Shown: positions 12,034 through 21,651, counted from the stretch's first letter. The stretch: 49,472 nt of DNA from Helicobacter sp. (GCA_029264775.1 JARHYT010000087.1:1-49472); one strand, 5' to 3'. The notes: generated by a model from the sequence alone, not told the origin. Translations and numbers: made by a program.

Positions 12034-12049
12034 TTTAGGTTATTTCGCC

Positions 12050-12349
12050 ATGAATAAAGCTGAAATGAGACGCTTTTTAGCAGTTATGGAGTTTTTTTAT
12101 GGTTTTTTATTTGGTGTAGCTATATTTGGTGCTACACTTGTTTTTCTTATTGTTTCTGATTTTTTTATTGCTATTTTGTTTTCTGTGTGTATTTTTTCCA
12201 TGTTTATTTTTTTAACTGCGTTGGTTCGCTATTGCATTATCCGTATAAAAATATCACAACAAACTCTTGAGGCTACACTTGAATGTAAAACATGTCAGGA
12301 ACATATATTAAATGGAATTAATATTATTGTAGATGAAAACAAAATCTAA
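12050..12349 (+). CDS. Small two-helix membrane protein downstream of atpB
   Basis: A 99-residue protein with two long hydrophobic segments (about residues 12-33 and 36-62) and a short soluble tail containing a CxxC motif (ECKTCQEHI). The CxxC near the C-terminus could bind metal or be redox active, but no family is recognised. It lies 16 nt behind atpB, and Campylobacter has a membrane-protein gene in the same place. A link to ATP synthase assembly is only inferred from position. Confidence 0.7.
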   Translation: MNKAEMRRFLAVMEFFYGFLFGVAIFGATLVFLIVSDFFIAILFSVCIFSMFIFLTALVRYCIIRIKISQQTLEATLECKTCQEHILNGINIIVDENKI

Positions 12350-12561
12350 GTATAATGCAAACTGCATATAATAATACTAAACTATTATAGGTGTTTATAA
12401 CATAAATCTATTTAATAAATTAATAGAAAAATAACAGAATACTTGATTTTAGTATATATCATTTAATTTATTAAGATTATGTTAGATTCTATTCCTTGAT
12501 ATTAAAATTATTAGCATATAACTGATACATAGTTGAAGCATTAAATACAATTATAAGTATA

Positions 12562-12586
12562 TAAAAGCAGTAAATAAAATACTGCC
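12562..12586 (-). terminator. Intrinsic terminator of the Dcu transporter gene
   Basis: On the minus strand GCAGTA pairs with TACTGC across a 7-nt loop and is followed by TTTTATA, 10 nt after the transporter stop codon. Stem, loop and U-tract fit a rho-independent terminator. Confidence 0.7.
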
Positions 12587-12595
12587 ACTATATAA

Positions 12596-14170
12596 TTAAA
12601 TATAGCCAGCAATTTTTGCTAAGAAATATCCTGCTATACATGAAGTTGCTACGCCTATAAGACCCGGTAGAATAAAACTATGATTAATAACAAACTTACC
12701 TATATGAGTAGTTCCCGTTCTATCAAATTGAATTGTAGCTAAATCGCTAGGATATGTTGGCAATATATAATATCCATAACATGCTGCTGCAAATGCCACA
12801 ATGATTCCGGGTTCTACTCCGATTCCTAAAGCCAAAGGCACAAAGGCTGCAAGTGCTGCTGCTTGAGAATTAACAAACTTAGATATAAGTAAAAGCATAA
12901 TAGCATAAGTCCAAGGATATTCTTTTACAACATTTCCTAACGCATCTTTCATCATAGGTGTATGCACAGCAAACATTGTATCTGCCATCCAAGAGATTCC
13001 AAATACTGCCACTAGTGCTATCATACCTGATTTAAAAATTTCATTATTTCCTATTTTTTTTGCATCTGTGTTAGTGAAGATTATAATTAATGCTCCTGCT
13101 AATAGCATAAATGCTTGTATTACATTTACCATAGAAATATAGTCTAATTCCGGTTTTCCCATTTTATCTTTTTGTGGCAAAACCTCTATTTGTCCAGATT
13201 CTATCGCAGAATTAAATTTACTAATTTCACCATCTTTTGATTTTTGATCAAATCCTATAGATTTTAAATCAAACACACCTTTATTTTCACCATTTGGCGT
13301 CCATTTAATCTTAGCTTCTTCAATTTGTGCTTGATATGCAAATTTTTGCCCCCAATTTGGTTTTATAGAATCTATTGCACCCACTAAAGCTACCAATGCA
13401 ATAGCACCTAAAAATATCCACATAGCAAGCCAATTTGAATATGGTAACTTTTCGTTTAATAATGTTTTAGAATCTCCATAAACATATTGCTTAAACTCTT
13501 CATCTTTTAATTTTGCTTGAAATTCTTCATCCTTATCTAAATCTTTGCCCCTAAACCAACTAAATATACCGACACACAAAACACCAAAAAGTGTGCTTGG
13601 TATTGTTATTTGTAGTAAGCTTATGTAACCATCAAAACCTGCTAACTTATGATCTGCTGCAAGTAAAAAGGCGGTTAAACTTACAACAGCGACAGATACA
13701 GGGGAAGCAATCACTCCCATTTGACTAGATATAGAAGCTGCTGCCATAGGACGCTCTGGACGAATACCATTTTTTATAGCAATATCATAAATAATTGGCA
13801 TTATTGTATAAACTACATGCCCTGTACCACATAGCATAGTTAAAAAACATGTTATAAAAGGAGCTAATATTGTTAAGAGTCTTGGATTTTTTCTTAATAT
13901 TTTTTCAGCAATTTGTAGCATTACATCTAGCCCACCGCTTGCCTGTAATGTAGCACTCGCCACTACTACAGCAAGTATTGTTAGCATAACATCAATAGCA
14001 GGTTTTCCGGGCTTTATATGGAAGAAAAACACAAGCATTAAAATACCAATTCCACCTAAAAGACCAAGGGCTATACCACCTTTTCTAGCACCATAAAATA
14101 AACAAATAAGAATAACTATTAATTGAATAAAAAATTGCCACCCTTCACTAAGATTCACTAAAAAACCCAT
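12596..14170 (-). CDS. Anaerobic C4-dicarboxylate transporter, DcuA/DcuB family, enlarged
   Basis: Inner-membrane carrier of the Dcu family, which exchanges fumarate, aspartate or malate for succinate in fumarate-respiring cells. Family sequences are clear: [15 protein letters not shown] near the N-terminus, [34 protein letters not shown] and [14 protein letters not shown] in the first half, and [20 protein letters not shown] near the end. The protein is 524 residues against about 440 usually. The extra length is in a hydrophilic central loop (about residues 210-345) rich in Lys, Glu and Asp. It has its own promoter (TGTTACAAT at 14201-14209, minus strand) and terminator. The substrate is inferred from the family. 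Confidence 0.88.
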   Translation of the reverse strand: MGFLVNLSEGWQFFIQLIVILICLFYGARKGGIALGLLGGIGILMLVFFFHIKPGKPAIDVMLTILAVVVASATLQASGGLDVMLQIAEKILRKNPRLLTILAPFITCFLTMLCGTGHVVYTIMPIIYDIAIKNGIRPERPMAAASISSQMGVIASPVSVAVVSLTAFLLAADHKLAGFDGYISLLQITIPSTLFGVLCVGIFSWFRGKDLDKDEEFQAKLKDEEFKQYVYGDSKTLLNEKLPYSNWLAMWIFLGAIALVALVGAIDSIKPNWGQKFAYQAQIEEAKIKWTPNGENKGVFDLKSIGFDQKSKDGEISKFNSAIESGQIEVLPQKDKMGKPELDYISMVNVIQAFMLLAGALIIIFTNTDAKKIGNNEIFKSGMIALVAVFGISWMADTMFAVHTPMMKDALGNVVKEYPWTYAIMLLLISKFVNSQAAALAAFVPLALGIGVEPGIIVAFAAACYGYYILPTYPSDLATIQFDRTGTTHIGKFVINHSFILPGLIGVATSCIAGYFLAKIAGYI

Positions 14171-14200
14171 ATAAAACCCTTTATACTTTTGATGGGATAT

Positions 14201-14209
14201 ATTGTAACA
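14201..14209 (-). promoter_or_regulatory. Extended -10 promoter of the Dcu transporter
   Basis: On the minus strand TGTTACAAT (extended -10, TGn-TACAAT) lies about 30 nt before the start codon, followed by the ribosome binding site AAAGGG. The same TGT-TAnAAT form precedes several other genes in the window. Confidence 0.5.
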
Positions 14210-14377
14210 TAAAAAGCAAAAATATATAATTTTTTATTTTATTTATCTAAAATTTATTTATTATTTATCAAATTGTATATTTTTATTTACAAATATTTTT
14301 TATGTTTAGTTTATATAGAATATATTATGTTTAACATAGGTATTAACTAAGTTAAATTATTATATTTTAGCAATATT

Positions 14378-14953
14378 TTAAAGGAAATATTCATTATTTA
14401 GAATATCAGGATAACCTACTATATCCATATCTCCTAGTGAATTTATATCTATTTCAAAATAATTACCCTCTTTTATATCATTTGCTGAATAACGATTACT
14501 TAAAAAATCTATAACTTGATTACTTGAGCCTCTAAGTTGCAATGAAGTATCTCTTAATGATTCTATATATCTACCATATATTAGGACATCTATCTTATTA
14601 AATATATCACATTTGTTTGCTTTGATTAATTCCTCTTTTTCATATCCGCTATATACTATAGTGCCTATATCAAGAGGCTTTATTAGTTCCATTAGCTTTT
14701 CTAACTCGCGATATTGTAAAAAAGGCTCACCACCAAGTATTGTTAAGGCTTGTATAGGAAATTCTTTTGAGTCTATTTGATTTTTAATTTTTTCAAATAT
14801 TTCTTGTACAGATAATTCAAAACCTCCTTTTATGTCCCATGTATTTTTATTCCAACAACCTTTACAAGCTAAATTGCAACCTTGAGTCCATACTACAAAA
14901 CAAGGTTCAAAGCCGTATATCTCTGAATACGGCTTTATGCTTGATAATCTCAT
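14378..14953 (-). CDS. Small radical-SAM (NrdG-like) protein of the DUF1257/DUF2997 operon
   Basis: A 191-residue protein with the radical-SAM cysteine motif C26-x3-C30-x2-C33 (GCNLACKGCW), which would hold a 4Fe-4S cluster. GGEP at 74-77 is the SAM-binding motif. It resembles activating proteins of the NrdG/4Fe-4S single-cluster family, but no glycyl-radical enzyme (NrdD, PflB) is encoded nearby. Its start overlaps the stop of the DUF1257 gene by one base (TAATG), indicating translational coupling. It may modify or activate one of its operon partners or a distant glycyl-radical enzyme; the substrate is unknown. Annotation as NrdG alone would hide the unusual context. Confidence 0.8.
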   Translation of the reverse strand: MRLSSIKPYSEIYGFEPCFVVWTQGCNLACKGCWNKNTWDIKGGFELSVQEIFEKIKNQIDSKEFPIQALTILGGEPFLQYRELEKLMELIKPLDIGTIVYSGYEKEELIKANKCDIFNKIDVLIYGRYIESLRDTSLQLRGSSNQVIDFLSNRYSANDIKEGNYFEIDINSLGDMDIVGYPDILNNEYFL

Positions 14954-15366
14954 TATTTATACCTAACGCAAACAAGTTGTATTTTATCGCCTTTCTTAAC
15001 TTCTTTTACTTGATAGCCTTGCTTTTTTGCTTTTTCTATTATTTGTTTTTTTTGTTCTTCTTTAAATCTTTCTAGCCTTTCTTGCTCTTCTTTTAATTTC
15101 CTCTCTATTCTCTCTTGCTCTAACCTTTCCATTTTTTGTTTATAGAATTTTAGATAGCTTTTCTCTATAGAATCAACTAACTTTGCCTCGCTATTATGAT
15201 CTCCATAATATGATACTTTATAGTGAGTATTTCTTTTCTCATATCGTATATTACCTATTGCGAAATCCTCTCCATGTTGAGTGTATTTGCAATTATTGTC
15301 CTTGATAGCCATTATTAAACATTCTATATCTATAACTGGTGTTCTTGTCTTTACTCTATAACTCAT
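14953..15366 (-). CDS. DUF1257 (Ycf35-like) protein
   Basis: A 137-residue protein. The N-terminus (MSYRVKTRTPVIDIECLIMA) and C-terminus (KKQGYQVKEVKKGDKIQLV) fit DUF1257, the family of the plastid/cyanobacterial protein Ycf35. Between them lies a charged helix rich in Glu, Lys and Arg (about residues 75-110), probably a coiled coil. The molecular function of the family is not established to my knowledge. The start overlaps the upstream DUF2997 stop by four bases (ATGA), and its stop overlaps the radical-SAM start, so the three proteins are made together. The AAA+ ATPase partner Ycf46 is encoded separately at 29920. Confidence 0.78.
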   Translation of the reverse strand: MSYRVKTRTPVIDIECLIMAIKDNNCKYTQHGEDFAIGNIRYEKRNTHYKVSYYGDHNSEAKLVDSIEKSYLKFYKQKMERLEQERIERKLKEEQERLERFKEEQKKQIIEKAKKQGYQVKEVKKGDKIQLVCVRYK

Positions 15367-15566
15367 TTTTTTACCTCCTGTTTTTGTTTGGTGTTTCGTA
15401 CTTCTTTTTGATAATATTCATCTGTTTTTTTGCTTGATTCTATTGACAAATCTTCGCTCAATACCGCTTCTATCTCTGCTATGCAAGCCTCGCCTTTAAT
15501 ACCTTCACTTTTTAAGTCAAGGCTACCATCTTCATTTATTGTTACAACTATTTTTTCCTCTCTCAT
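15363..15566 (-). CDS. DUF2997 protein
   Basis: A 67-residue acidic protein. EKIVVTINEDGSLDLKSEG followed by IKGEACIAEIEAVL matches DUF2997, a small beta-hairpin/helix domain usually encoded beside DUF1257. The tail is a charged Ser/Lys/Glu-rich helix. The frame extends ten codons upstream, but the ATG at 15566 is preceded by ATAAGGAGTAAC, the strongest ribosome binding site here, so it is taken as the start. It is the first clear gene of the three-gene operon. Function is unknown. Confidence 0.75.
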   Translation of the reverse strand: MREEKIVVTINEDGSLDLKSEGIKGEACIAEIEAVLSEDLSIESSKKTDEYYQKEVRNTKQKQEVKK

Positions 15567-15567
15567 G

Positions 15568-15669
15568 TTACTCCTTATGGCTAATAGGTTTTGCACTTAG
15601 TTTTGCATTTAATATTTTAGCATCTTCTTGTGCTTTTTTCAATTCCTTGTAAGATTCTATCTTTAGCAA
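15568..15669 (-). CDS. Possible 33-residue small ORF leading the DUF2997 operon
   Basis: A frame from a TTG codon at 15669 encodes LLKIESYKELKKAQEDAKI and so on, a Lys/Glu/Ala-rich amphipathic helix, and stops one base before the DUF2997 ATG. It has no clear ribosome binding site and begins only about a dozen nucleotides after a TATAAT (15682-15687). It could therefore be a leaderless small protein, a remnant of a longer gene, or chance. Protein-like composition is the only support. Confidence 0.25.
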   Translation of the reverse strand: MLKIESYKELKKAQEDAKILNAKLSAKPISHKE

Positions 15670-15681
15670 TCTTTTATTTAT

Positions 15682-15687
15682 ATTATA
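15682..15687 (-). promoter_or_regulatory. Putative -10 element of the DUF2997 operon
   Basis: TATAAT on the minus strand in an AT-rich stretch between tpiA and the DUF2997 gene. It would let the operon be transcribed independently of the upstream co-directional tpiA. Confidence 0.4.
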
Positions 15688-15713
15688 TTTAACATGCTAA
15701 TTATTTGAATTTA

Positions 15714-16397
15714 TTAAAGAGCTTTAATCATATCTCCAAAAACATAAGGATCTAGGCTAGCACCACCTACTAAGACACCATCAGTAATTTTACAAATTTT
15801 AGAAATGTTATTAAGATTTACACTGCCACCATATAGAATCTTTTTTACACCTATATTGTGTAAAATATCAATTATATTAGAAATGTCGCTAAGCTCTGGT
15901 GTTCTACCGCTACCAATAGCCCAAACTGGTTCATATGCAATTGTGAGTAATGGATAATCTAGATCTATTTTATCAAGTTGAGATTCTAAAAAACATCTTA
16001 TATCCTTTACATTGTTATCCTCTCCTATACATAGCATAATACGCATATTTGCCTTTGCAAAGAAATTAAACTTAGTTAATATTATCTCATTATTTTCTTG
16101 CAATATATTGCGTCTTTCACTATGTCCTATCATAACATGTTGTATGTTCAAAGATTGTAATACTTCTAATCCTATCTCACCTGTGAAAGCCCCATTTAAA
16201 ATAGGATAGGCATTTTGTGTGCCTATATTAAAATCTTTATATGTATTATCTATTAAACTTGCTTGATTTGGAAATATAATGATCTCATTTGACTTTATAT
16301 TATTCATATTGTCAATTTGTGTTTGTAATACATCACAATATGTCTTTATACTTTTTGGTGTGTGATTTGCTTTTAAATTTGCAGCAATTATTTTCAT
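15714..16397 (-). CDS. tpiA: Triosephosphate isomerase
   Basis: Interconverts dihydroxyacetone phosphate and glyceraldehyde 3-phosphate in the cytoplasm. The 227-residue protein begins MKIIAANLKANHTP, with the substrate-binding Asn and Lys. The catalytic His is in HVMIGHSERR, the catalytic Glu is in IAYEPVWAIGSGRTP, and the phosphate-binding end is YGGSVN...LVGGASL. It is slightly shorter than the common 250 residues, as in other Helicobacter. The frame runs on to 16439, but the ATG at 16397 after AAGGG gives the correct N-terminus. The DUF2997 operon follows on the same strand. Confidence 0.96.
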   Translation of the reverse strand: MKIIAANLKANHTPKSIKTYCDVLQTQIDNMNNIKSNEIIIFPNQASLIDNTYKDFNIGTQNAYPILNGAFTGEIGLEVLQSLNIQHVMIGHSERRNILQENNEIILTKFNFFAKANMRIMLCIGEDNNVKDIRCFLESQLDKIDLDYPLLTIAYEPVWAIGSGRTPELSDISNIIDILHNIGVKKILYGGSVNLNNISKICKITDGVLVGGASLDPYVFGDMIKAL

Positions 16398-16659
16398 GTA
16401 ATCCCTTATAACTATAAAAATATCATGTAATAATAGCATTAAATTCTATAATGCAATTTTATTTGTCAAAAAACTTTTTTATTTGTATCTTGTAGAATCT
16501 TTGTTTTACTATTGTTATAGTAAAATTAACACAACCATTTTTTATGTTTCTAATATACTCTTTCATTAGATGTTTTTATACTAGGGGAGTATTAAAAAAC
16601 AACTTGTTTCATTTAAATAATTAAAGTTCCTTATTGCAACAAATTTACATTTAACTATA

Positions 16660-16697
16660 AAAGCAATTTAAAATTTTTAAATTGCTTTTTTTATAAT
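16660..16697 (+). terminator. Strong hairpin with T-run upstream of pyrG
   Basis: AAGCAATTTAAAA pairs with the mirrored TTTAAATTGCTT and is followed by seven T residues. It has the form of a rho-independent terminator on the plus strand. No plus-strand gene precedes it, so it either ends an unrecognised transcript starting near 16450 or acts as an attenuator or insulator in front of pyrG. Confidence 0.55.
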
Positions 16698-16703
16698 TTA
16701 TCA

Positions 16704-16709
16704 TATAAT
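16704..16709 (+). promoter_or_regulatory. Putative -10 element of pyrG
   Basis: TATAAT about 30 nt before the pyrG start and just downstream of the hairpin at 16660-16697. It is followed by AAAAAGG as ribosome binding site. Confidence 0.5.
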
Positions 16710-16738
16710 TACGATTGTAAAAAATAAAAAGGTTATTT

Positions 16739-18349
16739 ATGAATACAAAATATATTTTTGTAACTGGTGGTGTTTTAAGCTCTCTTGGCAAAGGAATATC
16801 ATCGTCATCTATAGGAACATTACTAAAACATTCTGGTTTCTCTGTATCTATTTTAAAGATTGATCCATACATAAATGTTGATCCGGGCACAATGAGCCCC
16901 CTTGAGCATGGAGAAGTTTTTGTAACTACTGATGGAGCAGAAACAGACCTTGATATAGGGCATTATGAGAGATTCTTAAATACGAGTTTTTCTCGCGATA
17001 ATAATTTCACAACAGGGCAAATATATTTATCTGTAATTGAAAAGGAACGCAAAGGGGAATATTTAGGTAAAACAATACAAATAGTGCCGCATATAACAGA
17101 TGAAATAAAAATGCGTATAAAAAAAGCTGGAAAAGGATTTGATTTTTTAATTGTAGAGCTTGGCGGAACGGTTGGAGATATAGAGGGTATGCCATACTTA
17201 GAGGCTATGAGACAATTAAAACATGAAAAAGGCGTTAATAATGTGCTAAGCATACATGTAACGCTTGTTCCTTATGTAAAAGCTGCAGACGAGTTAAAGA
17301 CAAAACCAACACAGCATAGCGTGCAAGAATTGCGTAGAATAGGTATTAGCCCACAAATAATAATAGCTCGTTCTGAAGTGCCTTTATCAAAAGAAACAAA
17401 GAATAAAATTGCTCTTGCTTGTGATGTTGATTATGATAGTGTTATAAGTGCCGAAGACGCACAAACTATCTATAAATGTCCTATAAATTTTATGCGTGAG
17501 GGGATATTAGCCCCTATTTCTAGAATCTTGAGTTTAGAGATTAATCCAAACCTTAATGAATGGGATTTGCTTGTAAAAAAGATTTTATCCCCGACTAAAT
17601 ATATAAAAATAGGTTTTGTGGGTAAATATCTTTCGCTTAAAGAATCTTATAAATCATTACTAGAGGCATTAACACATGCTGGTGCTAATTTGGATACAAA
17701 AATAGATATTGATTTTATAGATTCTGAAAGAATTGATGTAGATAGCCTAAAAAATTTAGATGGCATATTAGTGCCGGGTGGATTTGGAGAAAGGGGTATA
17801 GATGGTAAAATATTTGCGATTAAGTATGCTAGGGAAAATCAGATTCCATTTCTTGGAATCTGTCTTGGTATGCAATTAGCCCTTATTGAATTTGCAAGAA
17901 ATGTTTTGAAAATACAAGATGCTAATTCTAGCGAATTTGATAAAAAATGTAAGAATCCTATCATATATATGATTGAGGACTTTATAGATACACAAGGTAA
18001 TAAGCAAATAAGAACGCATAATTCGCCGCTTGGTGGTACAATGAGGTTAGGTGAATATGAATGCTATCTAAAAGAAAATACAAAAATATCAAAGATTTAT
18101 AATGACGAAAAAGTTATAAGGGAAAGGCATAGGCATAGATATGAGGCAAATCCAAAATATAGAGATTCATTTGAAAAACATGGATTGATAATTAGCGGTG
18201 AATGTAATGGGCTTATAGAAATCATAGAGATAAAAGATCATCCATTTTTTATTGGAGTGCAATTTCATCCTGAATTTACCTCAAGATTACAAAACCCAAA
18301 CGCAATAATTTTTGACTTTGTAAAACAAGCTCAAGCTTTTAAACAATAA
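16739..18349 (+). CDS. pyrG: CTP synthase
   Basis: Converts UTP to CTP with glutamine and ATP, in cytoplasmic tetramers. The 536-residue protein has the N-terminal synthetase domain with [18 protein letters not shown] as nucleotide loop and [16 protein letters not shown]. The class I glutamine amidotransferase domain has its nucleophile Cys375 in GICLGMQL and the His-Glu pair in QFHPEFTS near the end. Length is normal. It heads a plus-strand run with recJ and a pseudouridine synthase, the same order as remembered for H. pylori. Confidence 0.98.
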   Translation: MNTKYIFVTGGVLSSLGKGISSSSIGTLLKHSGFSVSILKIDPYINVDPGTMSPLEHGEVFVTTDGAETDLDIGHYERFLNTSFSRDNNFTTGQIYLSVIEKERKGEYLGKTIQIVPHITDEIKMRIKKAGKGFDFLIVELGGTVGDIEGMPYLEAMRQLKHEKGVNNVLSIHVTLVPYVKAADELKTKPTQHSVQELRRIGISPQIIIARSEVPLSKETKNKIALACDVDYDSVISAEDAQTIYKCPINFMREGILAPISRILSLEINPNLNEWDLLVKKILSPTKYIKIGFVGKYLSLKESYKSLLEALTHAGANLDTKIDIDFIDSERIDVDSLKNLDGILVPGGFGERGIDGKIFAIKYARENQIPFLGICLGMQLALIEFARNVLKIQDANSSEFDKKCKNPIIYMIEDFIDTQGNKQIRTHNSPLGGTMRLGEYECYLKENTKISKIYNDEKVIRERHRHRYEANPKYRDSFEKHGLIISGECNGLIEIIEIKDHPFFIGVQFHPEFTSRLQNPNAIIFDFVKQAQAFKQ

Positions 18350-18374
18350 TTAAGAGGTTATAAGGACTTCTAAT

Positions 18375-20177
18375 ATGGATAATTATTTAGAAATAGAAAA
18401 CGATAAAATAATACAAATAAAAGAAAAGTTAAAAACTTTTAAAAACATAGATGAAATAGAGAGTGTTTTGCAAGAGAGATTCTCTTTGTTTGCATTCAAT
18501 AGTCTAAGCGGGATTCCTCACCCACAAGAATTATATAATAATATTGAAGCGGGCTTGCTTGTATGCCAAAGTATATTAAAAAATGAAAAAATTATAATTG
18601 TTGGTGATTATGACGCAGATGGAATCTGTGCTACTTGCATTATGCTAGATTTCTTTGAGGCTTTAGCATATCCATATATAGATTTTGCTATGCCAAACCG
18701 CTTTATACATGGTTATGGTTTTAGTAGGGCTTTATTTGAAGAAATAATAAGACTTCATCCCGATACAAAGCTAATTATAACAGTTGATAATGGTGTTAGT
18801 AGCTTTGAATCTGGTGATCTTTGCAAAGAAAATAATATAAAATTAATTATAACAGATCACCATACATTAGAAATCGATAATATAGGTAATACTAAGATTC
18901 CTGTATGTAATTTTTTAATCAATCCTCAACAAAAAGTATGTAACTTTCCTTATAAAGATATTTGCGGTAGTTTGGTAGCATGGTATCTTTGTTGTTCTAT
19001 CAAGATTAATATGCAAAAGATATGTAATGATACACATGTTGCATTTCAATATATCAAACAAATAAGGCAATATGAAAGTATAGATTATAACAGGGTAAAA
19101 ACTCTTACAAACACATATATAAGTAACCTTAGTAGTTTGCGTATGGAATCTCTTTTATTGTTGGTTGGTATTGCTATTATTTCTGATGTTATGCCATTAA
19201 ATGCAATAAATCATACAATTTGCAAATATGCTATTAAGAATCTACCAAATAATAAAAGATTTGCATTTCAGATTCTAATGGAATATTTAAAATGTAATAT
19301 AGATTCTCAAGCTCTAGGCTTTCGGTTGATACCCCTTTTGAATGCAGCAGGTAGAATCGATGACGGCAAAATAGCACTAGAATTTTTGCGTTCAAAGTCT
19401 TTGATAGAGGCAAAAAGATATTTTAAACAATTGAAAGAATTGAATAAAAAAAGAAAAGTTTTACAAGATGAGGTAACCGCACAAGCATTTAGCATGATTA
19501 GAGAAACAAAGCAAAACCCATATATGATTTGTGCGGTTGGGGATAATTGGCATGAGGGGGTATTAGGTATTGTAGCTGGTAAAATGACTGATGAATTTCA
19601 AAAACCATGCTTTGTTCTTGCGAATAATAATGGAGTTTGCAAAGGTAGCGGCAGGAGTTATGGCGATATTGATTTAATTGCCAGTATGCAAAAAATAGGT
19701 CATTTGATGAGGAGGTATGGAGGGCATGTTGGTGCAGTTGGATTAGAAATTGATTATTGTAATATTAAATCTTTTATGCAATATTTTAAACCTATCGCAT
19801 ATAATTATGAACAAACAGATGATGTTTTGGGTATATTAAGCCCTTCTTTACTCAACAAAGATCTTTTGCAATGTATCAATTATTTTGAACCCTATGGCAA
19901 TGGGAATCCTTCCCCTAAATTTTTTATTGAATTAGATATTGCTGAATATAAACGCACAGGACAAGGATTTATTGAGTTTAAATTAAAGTACCTAGAAAAC
20001 AAGATTATTAAGGCTATGTTTTTTAATACAAAATATGCAAATTATGTATTTAAGGTTGGCGATACATTGCATTTTAAAACTATGATTAGTCTTGATCTAA
20101 TGGGTAATTACTATACAAATACTAATCAAGATATTATGCTTATAATAGATAAAATATATGGGCTTCAAAAAAACTAA
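18375..20177 (+). CDS. recJ: Single-stranded-DNA-specific exonuclease RecJ
   Basis: 5'-3' exonuclease used in recombination and mismatch repair. The DHH phosphoesterase motifs are present: D78-YDADG, TVDNGVSS, and D161-H162-H163 followed by TLE. The second (DHHA1) domain has GSGRSYGDIDLI and MRRYGGHVGAVGLEI. At 600 residues it is somewhat longer than the H. pylori enzyme. The start lies 25 nt after pyrG; the 3' end overlaps the pseudouridine synthase start by 20 nt. Confidence 0.94.
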   Translation: MDNYLEIENDKIIQIKEKLKTFKNIDEIESVLQERFSLFAFNSLSGIPHPQELYNNIEAGLLVCQSILKNEKIIIVGDYDADGICATCIMLDFFEALAYPYIDFAMPNRFIHGYGFSRALFEEIIRLHPDTKLIITVDNGVSSFESGDLCKENNIKLIITDHHTLEIDNIGNTKIPVCNFLINPQQKVCNFPYKDICGSLVAWYLCCSIKINMQKICNDTHVAFQYIKQIRQYESIDYNRVKTLTNTYISNLSSLRMESLLLLVGIAIISDVMPLNAINHTICKYAIKNLPNNKRFAFQILMEYLKCNIDSQALGFRLIPLLNAAGRIDDGKIALEFLRSKSLIEAKRYFKQLKELNKKRKVLQDEVTAQAFSMIRETKQNPYMICAVGDNWHEGVLGIVAGKMTDEFQKPCFVLANNNGVCKGSGRSYGDIDLIASMQKIGHLMRRYGGHVGAVGLEIDYCNIKSFMQYFKPIAYNYEQTDDVLGILSPSLLNKDLLQCINYFEPYGNGNPSPKFFIELDIAEYKRTGQGFIEFKLKYLENKIIKAMFFNTKYANYVFKVGDTLHFKTMISLDLMGNYYTNTNQDIMLIIDKIYGLQKN

Positions 20178-21651
20178 ATACAATATAGAGTATGCTATAA
20201 AAGCCACAAAATTTTTACTAAAATTAGGGTATAGCACATCTGAAACGCAAAAAATACTTGATAAAAAAAGACTATATCAAAATAAAAAAATTATAGGCAA
20301 AAAAGATATTTTACAAATAGGCGAAGTGGAACTTATAGAATTTAATGCCAATAATATAGATTTAAAACCACTTGTTGCATATATCCCTACAGGCTATAAT
20401 ATTGAGAAATTAAAAGATATAAATATTAAATATACTGATAACATGCCATATTTTTGTATTTTTAATAAACCATCAAGATTACTAACGCATCCTAAGAATC
20501 TAAAAGATTCTAAAAGCATTCTTGATAGTGCTAGATATTACTTTGGCAATAAATGCAATCCATGCCATAGATTAGATTATGATACAAGCGGGTTAATATT
20601 GTGTTCGCTTGATAAAAAAAGCGAGATCTTAATAAAAAACTTATTTATAAATAAAAAAATACATAAATATTATATAGCAGTAATAAAAGGCTACATAAAA
20701 GATAGCATATGTATAAAATCAGATATTGTTTTTCCCAAAAGCTTTGGTAATCTATGTATAAAAGGAGGGGCTAGTAATATACAAACTACAATCATTAATA
20801 AGCATAGTATAACAAAGATTCTCAAAAGTTATTCAACTAATATTGATTCAAATTCTAAAGCAGTAACGATATTGCAGCCCATTAAACATTTTAAAAACAA
20901 ACACGCATTACAATATTTTCTAAATAAAAATAAAGAAATATTTTCAATGCAACATGAAAAAGATCATATGGAATCAAGTGTTAAAAATAGCGACATGCCG
21001 ACACTAAATAGCATTAGCACTAATGCTATTTATAATGCTAAATTATTAAATGAATATTATGCAAGATTTGTACGGGTAATATCACAAGAAAACAATCACA
21101 ATGAATATACACTTGTTAAATTGCTTCCTATAAGTGGTAAAACCCATCAATTAAGAATACATACTTCATCTATAGGGCATAATATAATGGGAGATATGCT
21201 TTATGGCATACATCCAGTTATTGCTAGTTTCTTTCTTGATTCTAAGGGAATTAATAATTTTACTTCTTTACAATCTTATTTAAAATATAAAACATCTATT
21301 ACAATAACTAATATAGACAATGTAACGCATGCAAGTTGTGTGTGTATTAGAAATGAAAAATACATAGCAAAATATCTAAATTCAATGTATTTTTCATATA
21401 AATTCATATCTACTATTCTAAGCTATGAAATAACTACTTGTTTATTCTCACACCATGATTTAAATATTGAATATGAAAATATATTTTATATGTTTCTTTT
21501 ATTTTTTAATGTTATGCCAGAACAAAGAGATAATATTGTAAATGATATGAGAAAGTATTATTGTGGTTCAAGTAGGCTTATGTTGCATTCATATAGATTA
21601 GAATTCTTAAATCATGCTTTTGTATTTCCAACATATGTTAATAACTTTTAA
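20158..21651 (+). CDS. RluA-family RNA pseudouridine synthase, enlarged
   Basis: Isomerises uridine to pseudouridine, probably in 23S rRNA. The catalytic motif HRLDYDTSG carries the nucleophile Asp140, and the later motif is KLLPISGKTHQLRIH from residue 321. The distance between these motifs is about 180 residues, roughly 90 more than usual. The extra part (about 215-295) is Asn/Lys/Ser-rich with no recognised fold. A C-terminal extension of about 100 residues follows the normal end. The total is 497 residues against about 300 for relatives. The N-terminus overlaps recJ by 20 nt, so translation is probably coupled. Which RNA site it modifies cannot be told. Confidence 0.85.
   Translation: MGFKKTKYNIEYAIKATKFLLKLGYSTSETQKILDKKRLYQNKKIIGKKDILQIGEVELIEFNANNIDLKPLVAYIPTGYNIEKLKDINIKYTDNMPYFCIFNKPSRLLTHPKNLKDSKSILDSARYYFGNKCNPCHRLDYDTSGLILCSLDKKSEILIKNLFINKKIHKYYIAVIKGYIKDSICIKSDIVFPKSFGNLCIKGGASNIQTTIINKHSITKILKSYSTNIDSNSKAVTILQPIKHFKNKHALQYFLNKNKEIFSMQHEKDHMESSVKNSDMPTLNSISTNAIYNAKLLNEYYARFVRVISQENNHNEYTLVKLLPISGKTHQLRIHTSSIGHNIMGDMLYGIHPVIASFFLDSKGINNFTSLQSYLKYKTSITITNIDNVTHASCVCIRNEKYIAKYLNSMYFSYKFISTILSYEITTCLFSHHDLNIEYENIFYMFLLFFNVMPEQRDNIVNDMRKYYCGSSRLMLHSYRLEFLNHAFVFPTYVNNF

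Larger units (their letters stand above)
16398..16738. other. Intergenic region between divergent tpiA and pyrG
   Basis: A 341-nt gap that must hold the tpiA (minus) and pyrG (plus) promoters. It contains a perfect 9-bp hairpin at 16504-16525 (TTTTACTAT / ATAGTAAAA), a plus-strand TATAAT at 16447-16452, the strong hairpin with T-run at 16660-16697, and TATAAT at 16704-16709 for pyrG. No open reading frame of note is present. A plus-strand terminator with no gene before it hints at a small RNA. Confidence 0.5.

Noticed and set aside
14378-14953. Straight NrdG annotation with gene symbol nrdG
   Set aside because: No nrdD is adjacent and the gene is coupled to DUF1257/DUF2997, so the specific function is unsupported.
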